26,209 nucleotides of DNA from a virus, in the IMG/VR virus record IMGVR_UViG_3300030110_004035, positions 9,853-36,061 of that record. One strand, given 5' to 3'. Positions 7,326-18,300 of the stretch are shown piece by piece. The notes under the pieces are model-generated. The model searched no databases. It was not told the origin of the DNA and worked only from the letters and a program-made list of their open reading frames with translations. The first letter of the stretch is position 1; each line of letters begins with the position of its first letter. Both the position numbers and the translations under genes were made by a program.

Positions 7326-8611
7326 TTGATCCAACAGAATTTGCAAGTAAGTTAGCTAACAGTGGTGTAGATAATCTACTCCAAGACATTGCTAATAAAA
7401 CAAAAGAAAAAATGGCTGCAGTTGAAGCACTTGATATAGCTGCTGGTGCACCTTCTGATCTCTTTGCAGTAACTGATGATGCATTTAACACTATCAAAGG
7501 AGCTGGTGAAGGATTACTTGCACAAGCTGAAGCCTTAAAACCTAACCTTCCAAGTTTACAAAGTATGATGGGTGATGTGCTTGGTGATGCAAAAGGTTTA
7601 GCTGGAGATGCAGCTTCTCAGCTTGGATCTCTTATAGACGCAGCTGGTGGTGCTGCTGCAGGAATACCAAGTTTGGATTCTCTTAGTAGTGCTGCATTAG
7701 GTTCATTACAAACTCCTGATTTAAGCGGTATAGGAGCATTACAAGGTGCAATAGATGGAGCTGCAAGTAATGTACTTGGTACAATTCAAAATGCAGCTGG
7801 AGGTTTACAATCTGCTTTTACTACTTCTTCAGTTGCTGGTGCTGCTGCAGGAGGATTTGATCCAGGAAAGATGATACCAAACATTCAGTTTAAAACTCAA
7901 GCTGTTTTTGATGCAGCTGGTATACAAATTGGTGAAGAGATAATTCCAATAAAATTAGGATCTCCTGCAATCGTACCTGTTCGAGATTCAAAAAACGAAG
8001 CTCCACCACAACCAATATCTTTACAACAAGTAACTAAGACACTAACAGCTGCTGTAGATACAGGTTTAAGAGTAGCTACTAAGATGACTACTATAAATAC
8101 TTTTGATGGACCTGTAACTACTGATATTGTATTTGATAAAGGTACAGGTGAGAATATTGTTTATGAAACACAAATTGATGAAGATGGTGCACCAGTAATG
8201 GTACCATCTGGCTTTGCATCCCAAGCTGACTTTGAAGCTGCATATTCACAAGCTCGTCAATCAGCCACATCTGCAATGCAAGCTACAACTGGTATATTGA
8301 AACAAGCAGTTCCAGAAGTTAACAAAGCGTTCCAAGGTGCAGCAAAAACTTTAAGTGGTATTGCTTCATCGGCTGCTAAATCTGCTGCAGCTCCTGGTAA
8401 AGCTATAAGCAGACAGATAGATCCTATAACTGGTGTACCTGTTGATAGTGCAAATGCTTTGAATATTGTAAATAATTTGGCAAAGGAATTAGAAAAAGCT
8501 GGACCAAAACTAAAAGATGAGATTCAAGGACAATTTGATTTCTTAGATCAGTTAGGTGAAAAATTAAATAGAGTTCCAACAAATCAAGCAGATATGGATG
8601 AGGTTTTATAA
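7322..8611 (+). CDS. Unrecognised Ala/Gly-rich virion protein between gp5 and gp25
   Basis: A 429-aa protein I do not recognise. Residues about 1-190 are Ala, Gly, Ser and Leu rich and look like amphipathic helices with Gly breaks (AAGGAAAGIPSLDSLSSAAL). Residues about 195-300 form a more compact, beta-rich part with hydrophobic strands (AGIQIGEEIIPIKLGSPAIV, then TTDIVFDKGTGENIVYETQI). Residues about 305-429 return to Ala-rich helix and end with an acidic coiled-coil-like segment (LAKELEKAGPKLKDEIQGQF). The start overlaps the gp5 stop (ATGA), so the two are translationally coupled, and gp25 begins right after the stop. This context suggests a baseplate hub or tail-tip accessory protein, possibly a tape-measure-like or spike-associated component. 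I see no PAAR motif and no signal peptide. Confidence 0.75.
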   Translation: MIDPTEFASKLANSGVDNLLQDIANKTKEKMAAVEALDIAAGAPSDLFAVTDDAFNTIKGAGEGLLAQAEALKPNLPSLQSMMGDVLGDAKGLAGDAASQLGSLIDAAGGAAAGIPSLDSLSSAALGSLQTPDLSGIGALQGAIDGAASNVLGTIQNAAGGLQSAFTTSSVAGAAAGGFDPGKMIPNIQFKTQAVFDAAGIQIGEEIIPIKLGSPAIVPVRDSKNEAPPQPISLQQVTKTLTAAVDTGLRVATKMTTINTFDGPVTTDIVFDKGTGENIVYETQIDEDGAPVMVPSGFASQADFEAAYSQARQSATSAMQATTGILKQAVPEVNKAFQGAAKTLSGIASSAAKSAAAPGKAISRQIDPITGVPVDSANALNIVNNLAKELEKAGPKLKDEIQGQFDFLDQLGEKLNRVPTNQADMDEVL

Positions 8612-9031
8612 ATGTCTAAGGTAGGACTAACAACAGAAGTAACAACTAAAACAAACTTTTATTCAGATTTGTTTAATGACTTTTCTCGTCATGCACAAAC
8701 TGGTGAGTTGAATAGAAAGACAAATGAAAATGCTGTTAAGCAATCTGTTAGGAATCTTTTGCTTACAAACAAAGGTGAGCGTCTTTTTCAACCTACAGTA
8801 GGTTCTAATCTCAAAGCTCTGTTGTTTGAGAATGCTACCCCTTTTATTAATCAAATGCTACATGACTATATTTTAGAAACAATAGATAACCATGAACCAA
8901 GAGCTGAGTTTTTATATGCAGATTTAAGTTTTGATCACGATCGTAATTCTGCAAACATTGACGTTACATTTAGCATCATAAATACCGGTGTGCAAGCTAC
9001 ATTACCACTGTTTATAGAGAGGACTAGATAA
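8612..9031 (+). CDS. 25: Baseplate wedge protein gp25 (GPW/gp25 family)
   Basis: A 139-aa protein, close to T4 gp25 in size (132 aa). It carries the family signature at about 40-75: AVKQSVRNLLLTNKGERLFQ, then PTVGSNLKALLFE. This is the R..LLT..GER.F.P..G..L...LFE pattern shared by T4 gp25, P2 W and type VI TssE. A beta-strand pair near the end (FLYADLSFDHDRNSANIDVT, then FSIINTG) is typical too. gp25 binds gp6 and seeds sheath attachment at the baseplate. It starts directly after the stop of the previous gene. Its TAA overlaps the gp6 start by one base (TAATG). Confidence 0.93.
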   Translation: MSKVGLTTEVTTKTNFYSDLFNDFSRHAQTGELNRKTNENAVKQSVRNLLLTNKGERLFQPTVGSNLKALLFENATPFINQMLHDYILETIDNHEPRAEFLYADLSFDHDRNSANIDVTFSIINTGVQATLPLFIERTR

Positions 9032-10845
9032 TGGCTGCCAATACAGAATTTTCGGTTGCCAACTTAGAGTTTGATACAATTAAGTCAAATTTGCAAACCT
9101 TTATGGAAGGTCAAGCAATATTTGCTGATTATAACTTTACAGGCTCTGCTTTGAGCACATTGTTGGATGTTCTTGCATACAATACATATTACAATAACGT
9201 ATACTTAAATCATGTTGCAACAGAGATGTTTTTGGATAGTGCACAACTGAGAGATAGTGTATATTCAATTGCAAAGACGCTCAACTACTTACCAAGATCA
9301 TATAGATCATCTGTAGCATTTATCAACATAGATGTCAACCCTACTTCTAATCCTCATAGTATTACTATTCCAAGACTAACAGCCTTCACATCTACAGTTG
9401 GTGATAACACATATACGTTTTCAACTAATACTGATATAACAGTATTTGCAAACAATAGTTACTTAGCATCTAATGTTGCAATATATGAAGGCGAAATCAT
9501 ACAAGAAGCATTCCTAGTTTCAAATACTTCACCTAACACCCAGCAATTTATAATTAATAACTTTGATGTTGATGTAACTAGTTTAACGTGTAAAGTACGT
9601 ACTTCAAACACGGATAGTACAAACAGTGAGTACACTAGAGCTAACAGTCTATTTGGTTTAACAGCTACAAGTAATGTATTCTTTGTTGAACCTTCTACTA
9701 ATGGTACATATAAAGTAGTATTTGGAAACGGTACATTTGGAAGAAACTTAGCAAACAATAACCTGGTTGAGTTAACATATAGAGTATCTTCTGGTACTGA
9801 TCCAAATGGAGCTAATAGTTTTTCTGCCTCTTCTGTAGCTGGAGAACCAGCAACTATATCATTGGTTTCAAGAGCTACTAATGGTGATGAATTCCAAGAC
9901 TTAGATGACATTAAGTTTGCAGCTCCAAGAGCATTAGCAGTTCAAGAAAGAGCTGTTACTAAAGAAGATTACATAACATTAGCTAAAAATGAATTTAGTG
10001 ATATTACATCAATGCATGTCTACGATGGTGCAGATGAACCAACTCCACAATTTGGTGTAGTTAAGTTAGCTGTAAGAAGTGCATCTTTTGATAATCTTCC
10101 ATCAGTTCTTAAAACTCAAATAGTTAACTTCTTAAAACCTAAGATGCCAATTGGTGTAAGAGCTGAAGTAATAGATCCAGACTATATTAATGTTGTAGTA
10201 GATTCAACAGTTAAATTTGATAAAAATGCTACTTTAAAAACATTAGGTGAAATACAAACATTAGTTTCAGATGCTATTGTTACATTCAATTCTGATAATC
10301 TTAATAAGTTTGATTCAACCCTTCGTAAAAGTAAGTTAGTTGAAAAGATTAATGAAGCTGATCTATCTATTGTAAGTAATGAAATGACGGTAAGGATTAG
10401 AAAGTCTATAGGTCCACAAGCTGGTGTTTCATTTACTAAAACATTAGAGTTTAACCAACCACTAAAAGCTGATAACCCTGTAGATGAGTTAACACAAGAT
10501 ACTCATATTGGTAAATCAACACCTGCGCTATCTTCAGAAGTATTTGTATACAATAGTATCGAAGGAGCTTCTTTGAGAGATAATGGTGCTGGTGTGTTAC
10601 AAGTTGTTACTGTTTCAGAAGATGACTTGGTTATATTGGCTCCTGATATTGGTACAATTAATTATGAAACAGGTTCAGTAACTGTATCTAACTTGGTTAT
10701 TACATCGTTTGCATCTGGAGCTACATCAGGCAACTTAAAAGTGTTTGTAAGGCCAGTTGATCCAGATGTCTTTGGTGCTCGAAATGATCTTGTGTTAATC
10801 AGACCTCAAGATACAACAATTACAATCAGAGAGTTGAGATTGTAA
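9031..10845 (+). CDS. 6: Baseplate wedge protein gp6 (gpJ-like)
   Basis: A 604-aa protein (T4 gp6 is 660 aa). The N-terminal region, about residues 8-95, reads EFDTIKSNLQTFMEGQAIFA, SALSTLLDVLAYNTYYNNVY and AQLRDSVYSIAKTLNYLPRS. This is the family's helical core, in which most myoviruses have L.d..ay...y......E.fl.tA. Residues about 290-345 (AAPRALAVQERAVTKEDYIT followed by LAKNEFSDITSMHVYDGAD) match the gpJ motif at which domain III starts. The C-terminal part after about 490 is beta-rich. gp6 dimers link the six wedges into the inner baseplate ring and contact gp25, gp53 and gp7. Starts and stops overlap both neighbours by one base (TAATG), indicating coupled translation. Confidence 0.92.
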   Translation: MAANTEFSVANLEFDTIKSNLQTFMEGQAIFADYNFTGSALSTLLDVLAYNTYYNNVYLNHVATEMFLDSAQLRDSVYSIAKTLNYLPRSYRSSVAFINIDVNPTSNPHSITIPRLTAFTSTVGDNTYTFSTNTDITVFANNSYLASNVAIYEGEIIQEAFLVSNTSPNTQQFIINNFDVDVTSLTCKVRTSNTDSTNSEYTRANSLFGLTATSNVFFVEPSTNGTYKVVFGNGTFGRNLANNNLVELTYRVSSGTDPNGANSFSASSVAGEPATISLVSRATNGDEFQDLDDIKFAAPRALAVQERAVTKEDYITLAKNEFSDITSMHVYDGADEPTPQFGVVKLAVRSASFDNLPSVLKTQIVNFLKPKMPIGVRAEVIDPDYINVVVDSTVKFDKNATLKTLGEIQTLVSDAIVTFNSDNLNKFDSTLRKSKLVEKINEADLSIVSNEMTVRIRKSIGPQAGVSFTKTLEFNQPLKADNPVDELTQDTHIGKSTPALSSEVFVYNSIEGASLRDNGAGVLQVVTVSEDDLVILAPDIGTINYETGSVTVSNLVITSFASGATSGNLKVFVRPVDPDVFGARNDLVLIRPQDTTITIRELRL

Positions 10846-13526
10846 TGCCAGTTCTAAACGACATTGAAGATTTTTTATCACCACTCATAGAGCAACAATT
10901 CCCTGAAACATTCAGAGATGATGGACCTTTACTTGTGGCGTTTGTAAAGGCTTATTATGAATACTTAGAACAATCTACAAAGTCATTAGGATATTCAAGA
11001 GACTTAATACAATATACAGATCCAGATCAACTTGCTGGTGATTTTATAAAACATTTTAAAGAAACATATCTGTTTAGTATACCAGAAGAAACAACAGTTG
11101 ATACTGGTTTCTTAGTCAAACATATACTTGATTTGTACAGGTCAAAAGGATCTAAGAGAGCTATAGAGCTCTTTTTTAAGTTAGTGTATGGTAAGAATGC
11201 TAATTGCTATATTCCTAATGAATACTTATTGAAGGCATCTGATGCTGAGTTTGTTACTCCAAGGTATTTGGAAATGTATACATCAAACACATCAGCATTG
11301 CAAGCCTTTCTCGGTAACGAAATAACTGGTGAAACATCTGGTGCTACGGCATATGTAAACTCTATTATTACAACTAATGTTCAAGGTACACTACTTGTAA
11401 TAATGTACTTAGATCAATTGAGTGGAGAGTTCATTGGTAATGAGTTAATTATAGAGTCAAGTGGTACTTATAGATTAAGGTTAAACGGTTCATTATCTGG
11501 TATCACATTCAGTGATGGTGGAAACAATTACAGTATTGGTGATGAACTAATAATAAAGTCAACTGCAAATACATCTACAGAAGGTAAAGTTAGAGTACTA
11601 ACAACTGCAAATGGTACTGGTGTTCCAAATATATCTAAAAAGCAAGGTGGTTCTGGTTACAGTTCAAACAGTGCTATATCTAATGTTATTATTAGTGAAA
11701 CTACTTTACAAGTAAACAACATTAGTAATACTTTTGTAAATGCTGTATTTGATGATGCAAACACAACTCACCCTCTTGAAACACGTCCAGCAAATACATT
11801 CCAGTTGTTTGAAACCATTTACTCACCAAGAGTTTCATTGACATTTACATCTTCTAGTAACACTTTTGTTAACACTGTTAATGTTACATCATATGTTGTT
11901 GGAATTAACTCTACCGGTAGTGTTATTGCAAATGGAAGAGTGTCTTCAATAACAACAACTAACTCGTCAGTATTTTCTAATGGTTCAATGATTGTATATG
12001 AAAATACAGGAACCTTTTCTGCTGGTGTGGTTAAGTTGAGATTTGAGGAACAGAATGCAGTTAATGCAGACTTCTCATCTTTTACTAATAATTGGGCTAC
12101 TGGTACATTCGTAGGTATGAGAGGAAACAATGTTGGTATTACAGCTAACAATGTGTTGTGGCCTGCCGAACCTCAAGGATTTGTTAAAGGTGATACATCA
12201 AATACATATGCAGATATAATTGGAAATAGATCGGGATCTGGTGCTAATGTAACTATTAATTCCGTTGGTAATGCTGTAAGTACTAATGTTTATACAGACT
12301 TTATTAGTGGTACTAATAGTGGTAGTGTTTTATTCCTTGATACAAAACTTAATGGAGCTAACAGTAATGTTGCATCTGCTGGGTATGGTTTTTCTAAGAC
12401 ACCTTCAGCAGGTCTTGATGATGTTATTGATAAATCTCTTTCATTTCAAGATGAATCATTAGGTGAAGTATCTGATCTTACATTGATTAGTTCTGGATCT
12501 GGATACACTGCTGATCCAATTGTATTAGTACAAAATAAATTTGTAGATGGATTTCATCAAAAAAATGTTGAAATAACATACAATAACAGAGCTGGTACTA
12601 CTATTGAAGAAGGTGATATGTTCAGGCAATACAAAGCCTTAGACACACAAACTTTAACATTTAGTACTACTACAGCCAATAGTTTTTCAGTTGGAGAAGG
12701 TGTTGTACAAGTTCTCAACTCAACAGTAAACAACTTTGCAACCATTAGAAGTATTCCAAACACATCTGCATTGGTTTTAGGAAACATTATACAAAAAACA
12801 AACGGTAGTAACTTTTACAATACTGGTCATGAAGTTACATTTAACAATAACACAGTGACTGGATTTTTATCTGGTCATACTACAAGTACTGTTACTGTTC
12901 AATCCAATACATCTGAAAATGCAATGTCTGTTGGTAAAGTACTTAGTAGTAATCAATCCAATAGTTCCATGACACTAAGAGTTCACTCCATTGAAAATGA
13001 CTTTTTTATCTCTTCTACTACAGCTGAACGTCTACAATCAAACAATAATTCTAAGTCAGTCAATGTGTTGAGTGTAACAGAAGATGGTAATAACTATGAT
13101 AGATTTGTTAAGACTGGTGTAAATGGTAATGTTTTTGCAAATGTTATTGTTGGTGTAGGATTGATTGACACAGTGGAAATTATTGATTCTGGTTTAAGAT
13201 TCAAAGAAGGTGAAGACCTTACCTTTAGAATTGGAAAGACAGTACAAGCTGTTGAAGGAACTGCTAATGTAAATGGTACAGGTATTGCAACAGGATATAA
13301 TAGAACCAGAAGTGGTGTTCTTGGAGAGAAGTACTTTATTCCAGACAACAACTTTTACCAACAGTTCTCATATCAAGTACTATCTGAATTCGAGCTAAAT
13401 AAATATGAGAAAATCCTTAAAGAAGTTACTCACACTGCTGGGTATAAACTTTTTGGTAAGGCTCAACTTGAACTGTGGCAGAATGTCGCAACTACTATTG
13501 CTAACTCTAATATAACTCAGGCATAA
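10845..13526 (+). CDS. 7: Baseplate wedge protein, gp7-like
   Basis: An 893-aa protein. Residues about 1-150 (IEDFLSPLIEQQFPETFRDD, LLVAFVKAYYEYLEQ, FLVKHILDLYRSKGSKRAIE) match the N-terminal helical domain of gp7-like wedge proteins, which pair with the gp6 dimer. The rest is a long run of beta modules rich in Thr, Asn, Ser and Gly with recurrent Gly-x-Tyr turns: DGGNNYSIGDELII near 226, GGSGYSSNSAI near 268, SGSGYTADPIVLVQ near 548. The last 60 residues (NNFYQQFSYQVLSEFELNKY, then TAGYKLFGKAQLELWQ) contain the FYQ.FSY....E......Y.......HTAG..LFG ending that I associate with this family. T4 gp7 is 1032 aa and very diverged. The gp6-gp7-gp8 order supports the name. Confidence 0.72.
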   Translation: MPVLNDIEDFLSPLIEQQFPETFRDDGPLLVAFVKAYYEYLEQSTKSLGYSRDLIQYTDPDQLAGDFIKHFKETYLFSIPEETTVDTGFLVKHILDLYRSKGSKRAIELFFKLVYGKNANCYIPNEYLLKASDAEFVTPRYLEMYTSNTSALQAFLGNEITGETSGATAYVNSIITTNVQGTLLVIMYLDQLSGEFIGNELIIESSGTYRLRLNGSLSGITFSDGGNNYSIGDELIIKSTANTSTEGKVRVLTTANGTGVPNISKKQGGSGYSSNSAISNVIISETTLQVNNISNTFVNAVFDDANTTHPLETRPANTFQLFETIYSPRVSLTFTSSSNTFVNTVNVTSYVVGINSTGSVIANGRVSSITTTNSSVFSNGSMIVYENTGTFSAGVVKLRFEEQNAVNADFSSFTNNWATGTFVGMRGNNVGITANNVLWPAEPQGFVKGDTSNTYADIIGNRSGSGANVTINSVGNAVSTNVYTDFISGTNSGSVLFLDTKLNGANSNVASAGYGFSKTPSAGLDDVIDKSLSFQDESLGEVSDLTLISSGSGYTADPIVLVQNKFVDGFHQKNVEITYNNRAGTTIEEGDMFRQYKALDTQTLTFSTTTANSFSVGEGVVQVLNSTVNNFATIRSIPNTSALVLGNIIQKTNGSNFYNTGHEVTFNNNTVTGFLSGHTTSTVTVQSNTSENAMSVGKVLSSNQSNSSMTLRVHSIENDFFISSTTAERLQSNNNSKSVNVLSVTEDGNNYDRFVKTGVNGNVFANVIVGVGLIDTVEIIDSGLRFKEGEDLTFRIGKTVQAVEGTANVNGTGIATGYNRTRSGVLGEKYFIPDNNFYQQFSYQVLSEFELNKYEKILKEVTHTAGYKLFGKAQLELWQNVATTIANSNITQA

Positions 13527-13528
13527 AG

Positions 13529-15298
13529 ATGACAGAGAGAATATATAAAGAATTCAATGTACACGGAGCAAGACAGCTAGTTGAATCTGTCACGGAAGCA
13601 GCTAATGATATGTACTATGTGTTTACAAGTAAACACACAGCGTTTACAGAATCAAGTACGCCTACACCAAGTTTATCGATAAGCAATTCAGTATTCCAAA
13701 CGTATGATGAGATGTTGTTTGGTAAACAAGTTACAAGTAGTGATATTTCACATGGTATAGAAAATTGTACCTGGTCTAACAATACAACATACTATCCATA
13801 TGATGACCAAGATGCAAACCTTTATACTAAAAAATATTATGTTGTTACTCAAGAGGGTTCTGATTATCATGTTTGGAAATGTATTGATAACAATAGTAAT
13901 ACTGCTTCAAACTCACAACCATTATTTTCAGACGTATCGGCAAGTCTAAGTTCATTGTATATAAAGAGTGCTGCTGATGGATATCAGTGGAGATTCATGT
14001 ATACAATTCCACAAGCTACCTATAATAAATTTACATCTAATAACTATATTCCTGTAGTTGCACATGCTAATGCTGTTGCAAATGCTATTAATGGTGCTAT
14101 TGATCAATACTTCGTATCAAACAGTGGTAACAATTACAATGAGTTTGCTAATGGAGCTGTAGTATCTTCAACTAATACAACTCACTTCAAAATTACATCA
14201 ACTGACTTTACTTTATCTGGAAACAATGATTTTTATAACAACTGTTCAATATATTTTACTGCTGGTGTGGCAAACGGTGAGATTTCTAAAATCTCAGATT
14301 ACGTATCAAATTCTTCTGGCAAGCATCTTACTATTGCTACTGCTTTGTCTGGAGCCCCAGATAGTACAAGCCGCTATGAGATTACTCCAACAGTAACCAT
14401 ATCTGGGGATGGATCTAACGCTGTTGCAAGAGCATTAATTAACACATCAACCAATACAGTTGCTAATATTCAAATCTTACAAAGAGGAGCTGGATATACA
14501 TATGCTAATGTAAGTATTGAAGCTAACAACATGGCTTCTGCTAACCTAGCAGCTGCAAGAGCTGTAATTGGTCCTTTTGGTGGACACTCAGCTGATCCAA
14601 AGAGTGAGTTAGATGCAAAATATGTTATCATAAGCACCGACTTTGCCAATACAGAATCAAGTAACATACAAACAGATAATGATTTTAGAACAGTTGGATT
14701 GTTAAAGAATCCTTACTATGCTAATGTTCAAGTAACAATTGATGCGCCATCTGCAGAGTTTACAGTTGGTGAAATAGTAACACACACTACAACTAGTGCA
14801 AAAGGATATGTTCAAGCTGCTAATACAACTAAGCTAGAGCTGTCTAATGCGTATGGTCATTTCTCTACTACAGGAAATGTTACCGGTGATGATTCCGGAG
14901 CAAGTGCAAACCTTACTGCATTCCTTGTCAACGGTAAAGATACTGCAAGATCAAATTCACATTACTTCCAGCAAACACATAAGTTTGAACATAACTTAGT
15001 AACAGGAACTGCTTTTACTGAAGATGAAACAGTTGAACAAACAACTACAACAGCCAATGGTACAGTCTATCAAAGCAACAATACACACACATCTTTGACG
15101 ACTGTCAGAGGTACCTTTGGTGCTTCAAACAGCTATATAGTAACAGGGGATACTTCATCCGAAACTGTACGTTTCAAAAACAGCATTCCACCAGACTTAG
15201 TTAGAGGATCAGGAGAAGTTCTACTCTTGAAAAACGTTGAAGCTGTATCGAGATCAAACACTTTAACCGAAACAGTTAAGCTAGTACTAAAATTTTAG
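13529..15298 (+). CDS. 8: Baseplate wedge protein, gp8-like with C-terminal extension
   Basis: A 589-aa protein. The N-terminal 190 residues look like gp8: ANDMYYVFTSKHTAF, a YDEMLFGK region, TWSNNTTYYPYDDQDANLYT, YYVVTQEGSDYHVWKCIDNN and SAADGYQWRFMYTIP. The Y.V..C.DNN and GY.W.FMYTI pieces are characteristic of gp8 homologues in marine T4-like phages. T4 gp8 is only 334 aa, so about 250 residues are extra. The extension is beta-rich with a QRGAGYTYANVSIE turn near 316 and two GE.V...TT.A.G.V modules near 415-440 and 500-515. In T4, gp8 sits on the wedge beside gp7 and gp10. Start: ATG at 13529, directly after the gp7 stop, with AGG-type pairing only. Confidence 0.8.
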   Translation: MTERIYKEFNVHGARQLVESVTEAANDMYYVFTSKHTAFTESSTPTPSLSISNSVFQTYDEMLFGKQVTSSDISHGIENCTWSNNTTYYPYDDQDANLYTKKYYVVTQEGSDYHVWKCIDNNSNTASNSQPLFSDVSASLSSLYIKSAADGYQWRFMYTIPQATYNKFTSNNYIPVVAHANAVANAINGAIDQYFVSNSGNNYNEFANGAVVSSTNTTHFKITSTDFTLSGNNDFYNNCSIYFTAGVANGEISKISDYVSNSSGKHLTIATALSGAPDSTSRYEITPTVTISGDGSNAVARALINTSTNTVANIQILQRGAGYTYANVSIEANNMASANLAAARAVIGPFGGHSADPKSELDAKYVIISTDFANTESSNIQTDNDFRTVGLLKNPYYANVQVTIDAPSAEFTVGEIVTHTTTSAKGYVQAANTTKLELSNAYGHFSTTGNVTGDDSGASANLTAFLVNGKDTARSNSHYFQQTHKFEHNLVTGTAFTEDETVEQTTTTANGTVYQSNNTHTSLTTVRGTFGASNSYIVTGDTSSETVRFKNSIPPDLVRGSGEVLLLKNVEAVSRSNTLTETVKLVLKF

Positions 15299-15307
15299 AG
15301 GAAAGAA

Positions 15308-18300
15308 ATGTCAAATTCTCTTGATACCAATTTAAATACAACTCCATACTTTGACGATTATGCTGCCAATAGCCAGCATCATAGAGTACTGTTTAAGCCT
15401 TCTGTTCCAGTTCAGGCAAGAGAGCTAACACAACTACAAACTATTCTTCAATCCCAAGTTGAAAAGTTTGGTGATAACATTATTAAGAATGGTAGTATTG
15501 TTAGTGGTTGTTCATTTACTACAAGCAAAATTAACTTTGTAAAATTAACCGATAGAGATTCAAGTGGTGATACTTATGTAATCACAGATTTTGCAAACGG
15601 ATATACAGTACACGCTTCTTCAAATTTGACTTTCCAAACTATAGATACAAAATCTGGTTTTGAGATTACAAATCCAGATTTGAACACATTGTATGGTAGA
15701 TATATCAATTCAGGAAATTCTAGTGGAGTTCAAAAAGATGAATTTGCTCCTGGTGATACAATTATATTCTACCCTTCTAATGGACAAATATCTAATACAT
15801 TTACTATCAATGACGGTGGTGCTGCTTATACAAATGGTGACGCCTTGGTATTTGCCTCACAAAGAGGTATCAATGCAACTGCTAATGTAACTACAAATAG
15901 TACTGGAGGAATCACAGCTGTAACATTGATTACAGCAGGCCAAGATTATAGATACGATGATATTCCAGCTGTCACCGTAACATCATCTGGTGGTAGTGGT
16001 GCTAACATCTCAGCAACAATTAACTCAACAGCTTCACTTGTTATTGCAAATACTACGTTTAACAGAACTGGTGATGATAGCTTTAATTTTAACACGGTAG
16101 GGCAAACTTTAAGAGTTACAGTTTCTGATGGTATCATTTATCAAAAAGGCCACTTTGTTGATGTATTTGCACAAGGTGTTCAAGTAAAGGATTATGATCA
16201 CAGGCCTAATAACTTCTCAGTTGGTTTTACAACTACTGAATCAATTGTTAACAGCTCAGCTAATAGTTCATTATTAGACAACGCTGCTGGATTCAATAAT
16301 GAGAATGCTCCTGGTGCAGATAGATTAAAATTAACTCCTACACTAGTTAGCAAGTCAAATGCAGATGCTGCTGCAGCAAACAACTTCTTAACATTAATGA
16401 AATTTACAGATGGCCGAGCACAAGTAATTAAAGAAGACACACAATTTTCAAAACTTGGTGAGGAGTTGGCAAGAAGAACATATGAAGAAAGTGGCGACTA
16501 TGTTGTTAGGCCTTTTTCATTTACTACAGAAGACTTAGAAGGTAATAGTACGTTTGATCACGTCGTTGTTGGTGCTGGTAAAGCATACGTAAAAGGTTAT
16601 CGTAATGAGATGAGAACAGCTGGTCGTATAAGAATTAGAAAAGGTTTAGATACAGCTAACGTTGAAAATGCTACAGTAAGTCAAAGTTATGGTAACTATA
16701 TTATTGTTGATGAATTCTTAGGTTCATTTGATTTCAACACAGGTGCAGAAGTTAAGTTACTAGACACAGCTGGTAACAGAATATCAACATGCCCAGCTGG
16801 ATCAGCTGAAACAGTTCCGTCCACAAATACTGCTACTGCTGTATCTGGATCCGCGCCTACTTACTCTGGTACTATTATTGGTACTGCAAGAGTCAGATCA
16901 GTAAAGTACGAAGATAATACACCAGGTACATCAAGTGGACAATATAGATTATATCTCTTTGATATACAAATGAATCAAGGTAGAGCTTTCTCATCAACAA
17001 GAGCCATTTCTTATTTTACTGGATCTAATGCTGGTGTTGGTTTTGCTGATGTAGTTCTTAGAGATGGTGCTGCTAGACTAACAGATACTAATTTAAGAAA
17101 GTTCGTTATTCCTCTTGGTGTAAAAGGTTTAAAAACATTTAACCACAAAGCAGCAAACGAAGGAACATATACGTATAGTACTATTTCAACAGGTACTGTT
17201 GCAACAAATGGTACAGTACAAATTGCTCTATCTGGCAACCAGATATTTGATTATACAGCAAGTAGCTATCTGTCTTCTGATGAAGAAAATGATTTCATCA
17301 TTGTTGCAAACAATTCTTCTGCTCAGACAGTTACGTTAACTGGTACAGTATCTACTAGTGGTAATGTTGTTACTGGTTCTGGTACATCATTTACAGCTGA
17401 GTATCAAGTTGGAGATACAATTAGAGTTACTGATGCTCAAGATGAATTGATTACTGGTATTACAAATGGTACACATCTAACTACTCTACAAGCATTTACT
17501 TCTTCTGTTAGTGGTAAAGCACATAGAAGATTATATGTTGCTGATAAATCTATTCATTTACAAAACAATACTGCAGCTAATGTTCAAATCAGTTCTGACC
17601 AAGGTACTGCTACACTCAACATAACTCGTGGTAAGAATCTTGAATCAACACTACCAGTTGTAATTAAACACAATGTTCAAAAACGTGAGTCATTACAAAG
17701 AAACAAAACGCTTTCAGCAAACACATATGTAAAAGTAAATTGTGCTACTAATGCAAAAACATCAGTAGGTCCTTGGAGTTTAGGTATTCCTGATGTGTTT
17801 GATATTCAAAAGGTATATGTAAAGTATGATAACTTTACAAGTATTGAAGCTGATGCTAATGATCAAACAAGTCAGTTTGAGTTAATTAGAAATCAACAAG
17901 ATGGATTCTATAACTTATCTAAGTTAAAACTCAAGCCAGATGCATCTAATACTACAATTAATAGCACAGCTAGAATTCTTGTTAGCCTTAGGAGCTTCCA
18001 AAATAGTGGTAGTGGATTGGGTTACTACTCAGTTGATAGCTATCCTATTGACGATGATACTGATACACTTCCTGTTGATAAAATTAGAACAGAAGACATT
18101 CCTATCTATTCTTCTCCACTAGACGGTTCTACTGTTGATCTAAGAGATGCTATTGACTTTAGACCTCATGCTGCTAACACAGCTAATACAACAAACGCTA
18201 CAACAGCTGCTGCAGCTACAACGAACCCAGCTAACACTGTTTCGTTTAGTGGTGAGCAATACTTTGCTGCTCCTGGTAAGAGAATGACAGTTGATTATCA

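Noticed and set aside
8092-8099. TATAAATA as a late promoter
   Set aside because: It lies deep inside the 429-aa gene, more than 500 nt from the next start. Chance is likely in AT-rich DNA.
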